In this document: positions 24,068 to 32,646 of the stretch, piece by piece
Numbering within the stretch: the stretch's first letter is position 1
Layout: each line of letters begins with the position of its first letter
NCBI GenBank assembly: GCA_944326035.1
Contig: CALVCS010000008.1
Coordinates: 1 to 64,000 of the forward strand
Source: an uncultured Alistipes sp.
Lineage (GTDB): Bacteria > Bacteroidota > Bacteroidia > Bacteroidales > Rikenellaceae
DNA: 64,000 bases
Direction: 5' to 3'
The notes under the pieces: generated by a model
Told to the model about the DNA's origin: nothing
Databases searched by the model: none
What the model saw: the letters and a program-made list of their open reading frames with translations, nothing else
Program-made: the position numbers and the translations under genes

Positions 24068-25552
24068 TCAAGAGCGACGACGGCGTTTGGTCAGCAACGT
24101 CAACAAAAAGCCCACCAGAAAAATGACCGTTGTCCCCACAACAATCGTCAGATTGGCATGCCACGTACTGCGGAAGGGATAGAGCGGAGACCCCGGATGG
24201 AGGGCCGGCGACAGACTCATCCACGTAATGACCAAGACCCCGATCACGGTGGCCAACACCACATGAACGCGCCGGGTCGTTTTGAACACCAGACCCAACA
24301 AAAACAACCCGAGCATACCTCCGCTGAAAATAGAGGCCAACTTCCACCAGGCCGTCAGTACCCCCTCCACACCCATCATCAACAGTCCGACCAACACCCC
24401 GATCAGACCGATCCCCAACGAGGCTCCATATAAAACCGCCATGCTCTGTTTGCGACTCAGGGGCTGTTTGTGAAAATGCTGCACAAAATCGACCAAGACA
24501 ACGGTCGCCCCCGAATTGATACTCGTCGAGATCGTACTCATCCCCGCCGCAAAAATCGAGGCAATCAACAAACCGGTCACCCCCGTCGGCAGGCCATGCA
24601 CAATAAAATAGGGGAACACCCGGTCACCGCTGATCCCCTCCGGCAAGATCCCGGGCTGGGCCGTATAATAGGAAAAAAGCGCCGTCCCGATGTAGACGAA
24701 CAACAACGAAACCGGAATATACAGCAAGCTGCCGAATAAGGTCGACTGAATGGCCTTCCGGGTGGAGGAGGTGGTCAGATAACGTTGTACATAATTCTGA
24801 TCGATGCCGTAATTCTGCACATTCACAAAAAGACCATATATGAACACGACCCAAAACGTCGGTTCACGCAGACTTGCGCTGAAACTGCCCAGGCTGAACT
24901 TATGGTAATCAGCGGCTATTTCAAAGAGTTGAGCCGGCCCTTCGGGCATCGAAAAGGTCAGGACCAGCGCACAGGCCACGGCCCCGACGATCAAAATCAA
25001 CCCCTGGATCGCATCGGTCCAAATGACGGCGGCCATACCCCCTAACAGCGTGTAACACAACGTAACGCCTCCCGTACAGAGAATGATCGTAGAGATATCC
25101 CAACCGAACATAAAATTCAACGGCAAGGCCAACAAAAACAGAATAGACCCCGTACGAGCCAATTGGGTGAGCAGATAACAGGCCGCCACATAGGCCCGCG
25201 CCCAATAGCCGAACTTCACTTCCAGATAGTGATAGGCCGATATGCTCTGTTGACGACGGTATAAAGGAATAAAAATTTTGGCAGCCAACCAACTGGCCAA
25301 TGGGATAGAGAGACTGAACACGAAAGGATTCCAATTGGTGAGATAGGCTTCGCCGGGCAGTCCCAAAAAGCTGATACTGCTCACAAACGTGGCAAAGATG
25401 CTCATCCCCACCGCCCAGGCCGGCAGCTTACCGCCCGCCCGGGTGAAGGCAGAGGCTCCCTGTCGACTCTGGAAATAGAAAGAACACCCCAACAGGGTGA
25501 TCCCGAGGACAAAGGCGAAAAAAACGACATAATCCAACCAAGTAATCTCCAT
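24068..25552 (-). CDS. Sodium:solute symporter (SSS family)
   Basis: 494 residues with about 13 membrane helices. Family features: an N-terminal out-facing helix then GASAFTRAGGKLPAWAVGMS, GLPGEAYLTNW, and GGMAAVIWTDAIQGLILIVG. SSS proteins move sugars, sialic acid, amino acids or vitamins with Na+. The substrate is not readable. Its divergent neighbour is a rhamnosidase (26086), so a rhamnose-type or other sugar product is a reasonable but unproven guess. The ATG at 25552 leaves a 533-base divergent spacer. Confidence 0.9.
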   Translation of the reverse strand: MEITWLDYVVFFAFVLGITLLGCSFYFQSRQGASAFTRAGGKLPAWAVGMSIFATFVSSISFLGLPGEAYLTNWNPFVFSLSIPLASWLAAKIFIPLYRRQQSISAYHYLEVKFGYWARAYVAACYLLTQLARTGSILFLLALPLNFMFGWDISTIILCTGGVTLCYTLLGGMAAVIWTDAIQGLILIVGAVACALVLTFSMPEGPAQLFEIAADYHKFSLGSFSASLREPTFWVVFIYGLFVNVQNYGIDQNYVQRYLTTSSTRKAIQSTLFGSLLYIPVSLLFVYIGTALFSYYTAQPGILPEGISGDRVFPYFIVHGLPTGVTGLLIASIFAAGMSTISTSINSGATVVLVDFVQHFHKQPLSRKQSMAVLYGASLGIGLIGVLVGLLMMGVEGVLTAWWKLASIFSGGMLGLFLLGLVFKTTRRVHVVLATVIGVLVITWMSLSPALHPGSPLYPFRSTWHANLTIVVGTTVIFLVGFLLTLLTKRRRRS

Positions 25553-26085
25553 ACGCCATACTCCTATCGAACCGCGGTGTTCCCTGCGCCAAACGGAGGG
25601 TACCCCACTGCAAAAAGAGCGGGAAATTTACTTTTCCCGTCTCTTGAACGTTTCGATCGGCTGTTTTCTCCGCTCATCCGCTTCGCTCTCCTCACGTTTT
25701 GGCCTTCTCTTACCCTCTCTTGGCCCGGTCGTTCACATCCCTCTCCCTCCACTGCCTTTCGCCCGTGACGTTCCGGAGCATACTCCGAAGCTACCCAAAG
25801 CAGAATCGCCTACGAGAGCCCATCAACAGACCTTGCCCAACAGCCCTGCTTGGATAAAAATAACGAAAACGTTTGAATTTTCCAATCCTTGGAAGGGACT
25901 CCCCGTCCGTTTATCCCCCTCTAAACCGTGGAAGTCCTCTCTTTTTTCCCTCCACGAACGATCGATTTCCCTCTTTTTTTACAGAATATTTATCCTAACC
26001 GTAGGTAGAACCCTTAAAAAATACTATTTTTAAGGAATTGATGGCTTCGGAAAACCTTTCGTCTGCCTATTACTCTACTTAACCT
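25553..26085. other. Divergent spacer between symporter and rhamnosidase, with an inverted repeat
   Basis: Mostly pyrimidine-rich on the + strand with no gene. A 9-bp inverted repeat CCTTAAAAA/TTTTTAAGG (26012-26020, 26027-26035) lies 51 bases before the rhamnosidase start and could be an operator. Confidence 0.45.
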
Positions 26086-28833
26086 ATGTTCAAAACCATG
26101 AAATTTTTGTACACTCTCCTGTTAGGGAGCTTGTTGCTATGGACGGGATGTCAATCCCCCCACATTAAGGTCGAACACCTGAGCGTCGAAATGCTGGAAA
26201 ATCCCGTGGGCGTCGGCACCCCGACCCCCCGCTTCTCCTGGCAAATAACGGCCGCTGTCCCCGACGTGATGCAAACCTTCTACCGGATCCAGGTCGCTAC
26301 CTCCGAAAAAGCCCTTTTGTCGGGCGATCTACTTTGGGATTCCGGCGAAGTGCCGAGCGATCTTTCGATCCTCATCCCGTATCAGGGTCCTGCCCTCGAA
26401 TCCGGAAAGGATTACTTCTGGCGGGTCAACGTACAGACAAACCTCGACACCCAAACCTGGAGCGCCCCCGCCCACTGGACCATGGCCCTGCTCTCTCCCG
26501 AGGATTGGCAGGCCGAATGGATCGGCATCGCCCCCGAAGACTCGACCATGACCTTCGGCGGAGACACCGACCGCCCCTGGGTCAGAACCCGCCTCTCCGC
26601 CCGCTACCTGCGGAAAGAGTTTCCGGTAGAGAAAGAGGTCTCCCGAGCCATTCTTTCGATCTGCGGTGTGGGTGCCTACGACGCCTATCTGAACGGAGAA
26701 CGAATCGGCGATGCGGTCCTTGCCCCCGCACAGACCAACTTTCTGAAAACTACCTATTTTAATACCTACAACGTCACCTCTCTGGTGAAAAATGGTCCCA
26801 ACGCCCTCGGGGTTACGCTGGGCAATCAACACTACTTCCCGACCCGCAACCCGGGCGTCATCGGGTATGGATATCCGCAACTGTTGGCCCAACTCGATGT
26901 CGAATACAGCGACGGCACCCGTCAACGAATCGTCAGCGATACCTCGTGGCGTGTGACCGACCAAGGCCCGATCGTAGCCAACAACGAATTCGACGGCGAA
27001 GAGTATGACGCCCGATTGGAGATGCCCGGTTGGAATCGGGTCGGTTTCGATGCCTCGGCCTGGCGAGTTCCCGACCGCATGAAGGCCCCGACGGATAACC
27101 TCCGCGCACAACCCAACCCGCCGATGAAGATCAAAGAGCTGCTGAAACCGATCTCGATCCACCGGCTGAAGAGTGGTAAACTGCTCGTCGATATGGGACA
27201 GAATATGGTGGGCTGGCTCCGCGTTCGCCTCAACGGCAAGAAAGATCAACCCATCACGTTCCGCTTCGCCGAACTGCTCCAACCCGACAGCACCTTGTAT
27301 GTCGCCAACCTGCGCAGCGCGCTGGTGACGGATATCTATACCCCTGCCGCCGACAGTCTCTTCGAATGGGAACCGCGGTTCGTCTACCACGGCTTCCGCT
27401 ATGTCGAAATCAGCGGCCTGGACGACACGCCGGAACTGGACGACCTGACCGGTTGCGTGATCTACGACGACATGAAAACCACCGGTCAATTCGAAACCTC
27501 CAACGACATCATCAACCAGGTCTACAAAAACGCCTACTGGGGCATTCGCGGCAACTACCGGGGCTTCCCCACCGATTGCCCGCAACGCGACGAACGGTTA
27601 GGATGGCTGGGCGACCGTACGACCGGTGCCTATGGCGAAGCGTTCGTCTTCGACAATGCCCTGATGTACAACAAATGGCTGCAAGATATCGAGGACTCTC
27701 AAAATGAGAAAGGTTCCATTTCGGCCGTCAGCCCCGCCTACTGGGAGATCTATCGTGAAAACGTCACCTGGCCGGCCGCCTATTTCACCGTCGCCGATAT
27801 GCTCTACCGCCACTACGGAGACAACAGCGGCATCATCCGCCACTACCCCTCGATGAAACGGTTTATCGACTACATCGTATCGTCCTGCATGGAAAACGGC
27901 ATCGTCGTCAAAGACCGTTACGGCGACTGGTGCATGCCCCCCGAAAGCCTGGAATTGATCCACTCGCAAGACCCGGCCCGCAAAACCCCGGGACCGATTC
28001 TCTCCACTACGGTTTTCTATGATTTGCTGAACCTCATGTGCGACTATGCCGTGATGAGTGGTCATGCTTCCGACACCACCGCCTATCGCACCCTGGCCGC
28101 CCAAATGAAAGACGATTACAACGCTCAGTATTTCAACCCGCAAACCGCTCAGTATGGGAACAACACCGTAACCGGAAACTTGCTTTCTCTGCGACTCGGA
28201 CTGGTTCCGGAGGGCTATGAAGAACAGGTTGTCCGCAACATCGTGGACAAAACCGTCAACGAATTCGACGGACACGTCAGCACCGGTGTGCTGGGCATCC
28301 AGCACCTGATGCGCGGATTGACCGAAAGCGGAAATGTCGATCTGGCTTATCAGATCGCCTCCAACGACACCTATCCGAGCTGGGGATACATGGTTCGAAA
28401 AGGAGCCACCACCATCTGGGAACTCTGGAACGGGGACACCGCCGCCCCGGACATGAACTCCTGCAACCACGTCATGCTCCTGGGCGATTTGCTGATCTGG
28501 TATTATGAAGACCTCGCGGGCATTCGGAACGATCCCTCCGGCGTCGCCTTCAAACGTCTGATCATGAAGCCCGTTTTCCCCAAAGGACTCGACGAAGTAA
28601 AAGCCTCCTTCGAATCGCCGTACGGACTCATTCGGAGCCATTGGACCCTGCAGGGGGATGACCTCACCTGGGAAATCGAACTGCCGGCCAACACCTCGGC
28701 CCGCGTCGAACTGCCGGCCCGATTCCACATCGATCCGGCCCCGCAACCGGGTCTCCACAGCGTTGCTCAACAAGACAGCCTCACCTGCCTGGAAATCGGC
28801 TCCGGAAAGTATCGCTTTACTTCCAGCCACTAA
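26086..28833 (+). CDS. Alpha-L-rhamnosidase, GH78, lipoprotein
   Basis: 915 residues from ATG 26086 (26098 is an alternative). The signal peptide ends in a lipobox-like LLLWTGC, so the protein is likely membrane-anchored. In order: beta-sandwich domains (WQAEWIGIA; YLRKEFPVEKEVSRAILSIC), a Bac_rhamnosid domain (LLVDMGQNMVGWLRVRLNGK), the (alpha/alpha)6 catalytic barrel with TDCPQRDERLGWLGD (about 496-510) and WELWNGD near residue 778, and a C-terminal beta domain. Catalytic acids are expected in the two conserved motifs. It removes terminal alpha-L-rhamnose from plant glycans. Strong terminator follows. Confidence 0.93.
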   Translation: MFKTMKFLYTLLLGSLLLWTGCQSPHIKVEHLSVEMLENPVGVGTPTPRFSWQITAAVPDVMQTFYRIQVATSEKALLSGDLLWDSGEVPSDLSILIPYQGPALESGKDYFWRVNVQTNLDTQTWSAPAHWTMALLSPEDWQAEWIGIAPEDSTMTFGGDTDRPWVRTRLSARYLRKEFPVEKEVSRAILSICGVGAYDAYLNGERIGDAVLAPAQTNFLKTTYFNTYNVTSLVKNGPNALGVTLGNQHYFPTRNPGVIGYGYPQLLAQLDVEYSDGTRQRIVSDTSWRVTDQGPIVANNEFDGEEYDARLEMPGWNRVGFDASAWRVPDRMKAPTDNLRAQPNPPMKIKELLKPISIHRLKSGKLLVDMGQNMVGWLRVRLNGKKDQPITFRFAELLQPDSTLYVANLRSALVTDIYTPAADSLFEWEPRFVYHGFRYVEISGLDDTPELDDLTGCVIYDDMKTTGQFETSNDIINQVYKNAYWGIRGNYRGFPTDCPQRDERLGWLGDRTTGAYGEAFVFDNALMYNKWLQDIEDSQNEKGSISAVSPAYWEIYRENVTWPAAYFTVADMLYRHYGDNSGIIRHYPSMKRFIDYIVSSCMENGIVVKDRYGDWCMPPESLELIHSQDPARKTPGPILSTTVFYDLLNLMCDYAVMSGHASDTTAYRTLAAQMKDDYNAQYFNPQTAQYGNNTVTGNLLSLRLGLVPEGYEEQVVRNIVDKTVNEFDGHVSTGVLGIQHLMRGLTESGNVDLAYQIASNDTYPSWGYMVRKGATTIWELWNGDTAAPDMNSCNHVMLLGDLLIWYYEDLAGIRNDPSGVAFKRLIMKPVFPKGLDEVKASFESPYGLIRSHWTLQGDDLTWEIELPANTSARVELPARFHIDPAPQPGLHSVAQQDSLTCLEIGSGKYRFTSSH

Positions 28834-28877
28834 TCAACCTTCGAGCGGTTCCGTCCACCCAGGACGGACCGCCCATA

Positions 28878-28915
28878 AAAAATCCCCGTCGAGCAATCTC
28901 GACGGGGATTTTTCG
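28878..28915 (+). terminator. Terminator after the GH78 gene
   Basis: 16-bp perfect stem (28878-28893 with 28898-28913), 4-base loop, T-run. It may also serve folD from the other side, as A-run flanks are present. Confidence 0.9.
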
Positions 28916-28936
28916 TAGGATCCTCTCCCCTCCGGC

Positions 28937-29809
28937 TTACAGAACCTCCTTATGGGCGGCCTTCAGGGTATTTTTCATCAGAGAGATAATGGTCATGGGA
29001 CCCACACCCCCCGGAACCGGCGTGATATAACTGCACTTGGGTGCCACTTCATCGAACTTGACATCCCCCAGCAGCTTCCATCCGCTCTTGGTCTTGTCAC
29101 TGGGCACCCGGGTGATCCCCACGTCGATCACAACGGCTCCCTCCTTAATCATATCGGCCGTAATGAATTCGGCTTTTCCCAAGGCGGCAATCACAATGTC
29201 GCCCGTCCGAACCACCGAAGCCAGATCTTTGGTCCGACTGTGGCAAATCGTCACCGTACAATCCCAGCCTTTCTGCGACAAGAGATTGGCAATGGGTCGG
29301 CCCACGATATTGCTGCGTCCGATCACCACGCAATGTTTGCCGGCCGTCTCGATTTTATAGTGTTTAAGCAGCTCCAAGATCCCGTCGGGCGTAGCCGGCA
29401 GATAAGCGGGCAGGCCCAACATCATGCGTCCCGTATTGATCGGCGTAAAACCGTCCACATCTTTCCGGAAATCGATCGCTTCATTGATCCGCTGTTCGGA
29501 AATATGTTTGGGCAGCGGCAACTGCACAATAAACCCGTCCACATCGGGATCGGCATTCAATTTTGCGATTTCTCCCAACAAAAACTCTTCGGTAATGTCG
29601 GCTTCGAAACGCAATACGGTCGAACGAAATCCAACTTCCGAGCAAGCCCGTTCCTTATGTCCCACATACGTTTGGCTGGCTCCATCGTTCCCGACCAAAA
29701 TGGCGACCAGATGAGGAGGACGATTCCCCTGCTCCTTCCAGTCTTTCACGTCCGCGGCAATCTCCTTGCGTAATTTCGCGGCCACTTCTTTCCCATCAAT
29801 AATTGTCAT
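28937..29809 (-). CDS. folD: Bifunctional methylenetetrahydrofolate dehydrogenase / methenyltetrahydrofolate cyclohydrolase
   Basis: 290 residues. It interconverts 5,10-methylene-, methenyl- and 10-formyl-THF in the one-carbon pool. Family motifs: [20 protein letters not shown] with the catalytic Lys, [29 protein letters not shown] (NADP site) and [14 protein letters not shown]. Start ATG 29809 follows a pyrimidine-rich spacer. Relevant to the odd MetH-like gene at 52367, whose methyl-THF domain is decayed. Confidence 0.96.
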   Translation of the reverse strand: MTIIDGKEVAAKLRKEIAADVKDWKEQGNRPPHLVAILVGNDGASQTYVGHKERACSEVGFRSTVLRFEADITEEFLLGEIAKLNADPDVDGFIVQLPLPKHISEQRINEAIDFRKDVDGFTPINTGRMMLGLPAYLPATPDGILELLKHYKIETAGKHCVVIGRSNIVGRPIANLLSQKGWDCTVTICHSRTKDLASVVRTGDIVIAALGKAEFITADMIKEGAVVIDVGITRVPSDKTKSGWKLLGDVKFDEVAPKCSYITPVPGGVGPMTIISLMKNTLKAAHKEVL

Positions 29810-29888
29810 AAATATGGCGTATTTATCATTTCTGTCTGTCTTCTTTCCCTCTCTCTCCTCACGATCTATCCCTCTCCGTCCCCTCCTC

Positions 29889-29955
29889 TGCTCCGCTCCC
29901 GAGCCACGGTCCGTCCCTCTTTTTGCTCCACTCCCGAACCACGGTCCGTCCCTCT
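29889..29955. repeat. Tandem pair of 32-bp repeats in a pyrimidine-rich spacer
   Basis: 29889-29920 and 29924-29955 differ at 2 of 32 positions, separated by TTT. They lie in the 273-base spacer between folD and ffh, which holds no gene. Confidence 0.9.
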
Positions 29956-30082
29956 CTCTTCCAACCCTCTGGTTCCCGGGCCCCTCATTCTCTCGTCACG
30001 TTTTGTGTAGGATCGCCGACCTCTCAGTGTCCAGTCGGATGATTCCCCTCGCTCCCCGGGTTACGGCTCCCGTATCACGAGG

Positions 30083-31402
30083 CTATCGACGCAGACGCGG
30101 CATCATCCCTTTCGGCATGTTGGCCACCGCCTTCATCATCTTGCGGGTATCTTCGAACTGTTTGAGCAATCGGTTGACATCCTGCAGGGTCGTACCGCTT
30201 CCTTTGGCAATCCGCTGTTTGCGACTGGCGTTGATCAGCGCCGGATTTTCCCGTTCGGCCGGCGTCATCGAATAAATGATCGATTCGGTCTGCTTGAACA
30301 CATCGTCCCGAATCTCCACATTCTTCAACGCCTTACCAACCCCCGGTATCATCGAAGCTACCTCCTTCAGATTCCCCATCTTCTTGATCTGGTTGATCTG
30401 CGTCAAGAAGTCGTTGAAGTTGAACTGATCCTTGACCAGTTTCTTCTTCAACCGACGGGCTTCCTCCTCATCGTACTGTTCCTGGGCCTTTTCAACCAAC
30501 GACACAATGTCGCCCATGCCCAAAATACGATCAGCCATACGTTCCGGATGGAAGACCTGCAGCGCATCCATCTTTTCACCCGAACTGATAAACTTGAGCG
30601 GTTTTTTGACCACGGCCCGAATCGAAATGGCTGCCCCACCACGGGTATCGCCATCGAGTTTGGTCAGCACCACGCCGTCGAAATCGAGACGTTGATTGAA
30701 CTCCCGAGCCGTATTGACCGCATCCTGACCCGTCATCGCATCCACGACAAAGAGCGTTTCGCTCGGCTGAACCGCCGCCTTGATGCGCGTGATCTCCTGC
30801 ATCATCTCTTCGTCCACGGCCAAACGACCCGCCGTATCGACGATCACCGTATTGATGTGGTTGGCCCGGGCATATTGGATCGCATGTTCGGCAATCTGCA
30901 CCGGGTCCTGATTACCCTCCTCGGTATAGACTTCCACGCCGATCTGATTCCCCAGCACTTTCAACTGTTCGATCGCCGCCGGACGATAAACGTCCCCGGC
31001 CACCAACAGAACCTGACGGCCTTTCTTACTCTTAATCAGATGGGCCAGTTTGCCCGAAAAGGTCGTCTTCCCGGACCCTTGCAAACCGGCGATCAAGATC
31101 ACGGCCGGATTCCCTTCCAGGCGAATATCGGTCATCGTGCCCCCCATCAGCTGCGCCAACTCATCGCGCACGATCTTGGTCATCATCTGACCCGGCTTGA
31201 CCGACTTAAGCACATCCTGCCCCAATGCCTTCGCCTTCACTTCGTCCGTAAAGGTCTTCGCCACCTTGTAGTTGACATCGGCATCGATCAGCGCCCGGCG
31301 AATCTCCTTGAGACTTTCGGCGACATTGATCTCGGTGATGCGTCCTTCCCCCTTGAGAATCTTAAACGACCGTTCGAGTTTATCGGTTAAATTTTCAAAC
31401 AT
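30083..31402 (-). CDS. ffh: Signal recognition particle protein
   Basis: 439 residues. GTPase of the SRP that targets membrane proteins to FtsY and SecYEG. N domain 1-95, G domain with GLQGSGKTTFSGKL (G1), DTAGR (G3), TKLDGD (G4), and a Met-rich M domain (TQINQIKKMGNLKEVASMIP) that binds SRP RNA. The C-terminal end MPKGMMPRLRR is typical. Start ATG 31402. Confidence 0.97.
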   Translation of the reverse strand: MFENLTDKLERSFKILKGEGRITEINVAESLKEIRRALIDADVNYKVAKTFTDEVKAKALGQDVLKSVKPGQMMTKIVRDELAQLMGGTMTDIRLEGNPAVILIAGLQGSGKTTFSGKLAHLIKSKKGRQVLLVAGDVYRPAAIEQLKVLGNQIGVEVYTEEGNQDPVQIAEHAIQYARANHINTVIVDTAGRLAVDEEMMQEITRIKAAVQPSETLFVVDAMTGQDAVNTAREFNQRLDFDGVVLTKLDGDTRGGAAISIRAVVKKPLKFISSGEKMDALQVFHPERMADRILGMGDIVSLVEKAQEQYDEEEARRLKKKLVKDQFNFNDFLTQINQIKKMGNLKEVASMIPGVGKALKNVEIRDDVFKQTESIIYSMTPAERENPALINASRKQRIAKGSGTTLQDVNRLLKQFEDTRKMMKAVANMPKGMMPRLRR

Positions 31403-31480
31403 CTTTCTTGAGTTTCCTATATGACATTCACAGGAACGTTCGGAGCGGGCGGGTCTCCGCCCTCGTCCTCCCCCTGTGGG

Positions 31481-32455
31481 CTATTTGTTGCGCTCCAGCA
31501 CGAAATCGGCAAACCCCAGCAGACTCTCTTTCAACGGAGAGGCCGGATAGGCCGCCAACAGACTCACCGCCTTGTCCCGATACTGCATCATACACTGACG
31601 CGCATGTTCGAGACCGCCGCCTTCGATCACGACCTGTTGCAGCTCTTCCACATATTCCGGATGTTCCCGAACCCGGCTCAACTTATCGAGCCACCGATCC
31701 CGATCTGCCGGAGAGCTGTTCTCCAATACATACAACAACGGCAAGGTGATCTTACGCTCCCGGAGATCTCCTCCCGAGGGCTTGCCGGTCTCTTCCATCG
31801 GCGAAAAGTCCAAAATATCGTCTTTGATCTGAAAAGCGATGCCCAGGTTATCGCCGAAGGCTCGCATGCGATCGACCGCCGCCGGCTCGGCATGCACCGA
31901 GAGAGCCCCTACCGCTCCGCAGGCTCCGATCAAAGAGCCCGTCTTCTTATAAATGATATCAAAATAGATCGGACGTGTAATCGACAACGTTTCGGACTGT
32001 TCCGTCTGAATCAATTCACCCTCGCTGACTTCATGGATAGCGCGGGTCACCTCGGCGAGCATATCCCAGGCCCCTTCCCGCAAACAGGCATGATACGTAC
32101 GGGCAAAAATGTAATCCCCCACCAGAACCGCCGTCCGTGAATGCCACAAGGCATTGACCGAAGGCGTTCCCCGACGGACAAACGCTTCATCCACCACATC
32201 GTCATGGATCAGCGAGGCGGTATGGATCATCTCCACCACGGCTGCTCCGGTGTAGGTTCGTTCATCGATCTCGCCGTGCAGCGCCGCCGACAACAAAACG
32301 AACAGAGGACGCAGCTGTTTTCCCCGATGCGCCAGGATATACTGGCAGATCGACGAGACAAAAGCATTGTCACTCTGCAAAATAGAGGCAATAAACGCCT
32401 CATAATGGCGTATATTCCCCACAATGGGTTGTTGTATCTCCGCTAAGCTCGCCAT
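31481..32455 (-). CDS. Long-chain polyprenyl diphosphate synthase
   Basis: 324 residues from ATG 32455; a TTG 15 bases upstream is less likely. Head-to-tail condensation of IPP onto allylic diphosphates. First aspartate-rich motif LIHDDVVDEAFVRRG (DDxxD), second GIAFQIKDDILDF. The residues before the first motif are small (AAVVEMIHTASLIHD), pointing to a long-chain product such as the menaquinone side chain (IspB/HepT type). Menaquinone synthesis is supported by mqnE at 46298. Confidence 0.93.
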   Translation of the reverse strand: MASLAEIQQPIVGNIRHYEAFIASILQSDNAFVSSICQYILAHRGKQLRPLFVLLSAALHGEIDERTYTGAAVVEMIHTASLIHDDVVDEAFVRRGTPSVNALWHSRTAVLVGDYIFARTYHACLREGAWDMLAEVTRAIHEVSEGELIQTEQSETLSITRPIYFDIIYKKTGSLIGACGAVGALSVHAEPAAVDRMRAFGDNLGIAFQIKDDILDFSPMEETGKPSGGDLRERKITLPLLYVLENSSPADRDRWLDKLSRVREHPEYVEELQQVVIEGGGLEHARQCMMQYRDKAVSLLAAYPASPLKESLLGFADFVLERNK

Positions 32456-32646
32456 GGGTTCTCGTTGCAAAACGCAAATATCGGCGTTTTTTTCGAAAAC
32501 TTCAATAGGCTAACGGCTTTTTACCCGACTCGAAGCGCTTTCCGTCTCCGCGTATCGCATATCTCAACAATTTTTCGTTACTTTGTACTTTCATGGGGTG
32601 GGGTTCCAACCCCACAAAACACCCCCTGCAACTTGAACAAGACCGC

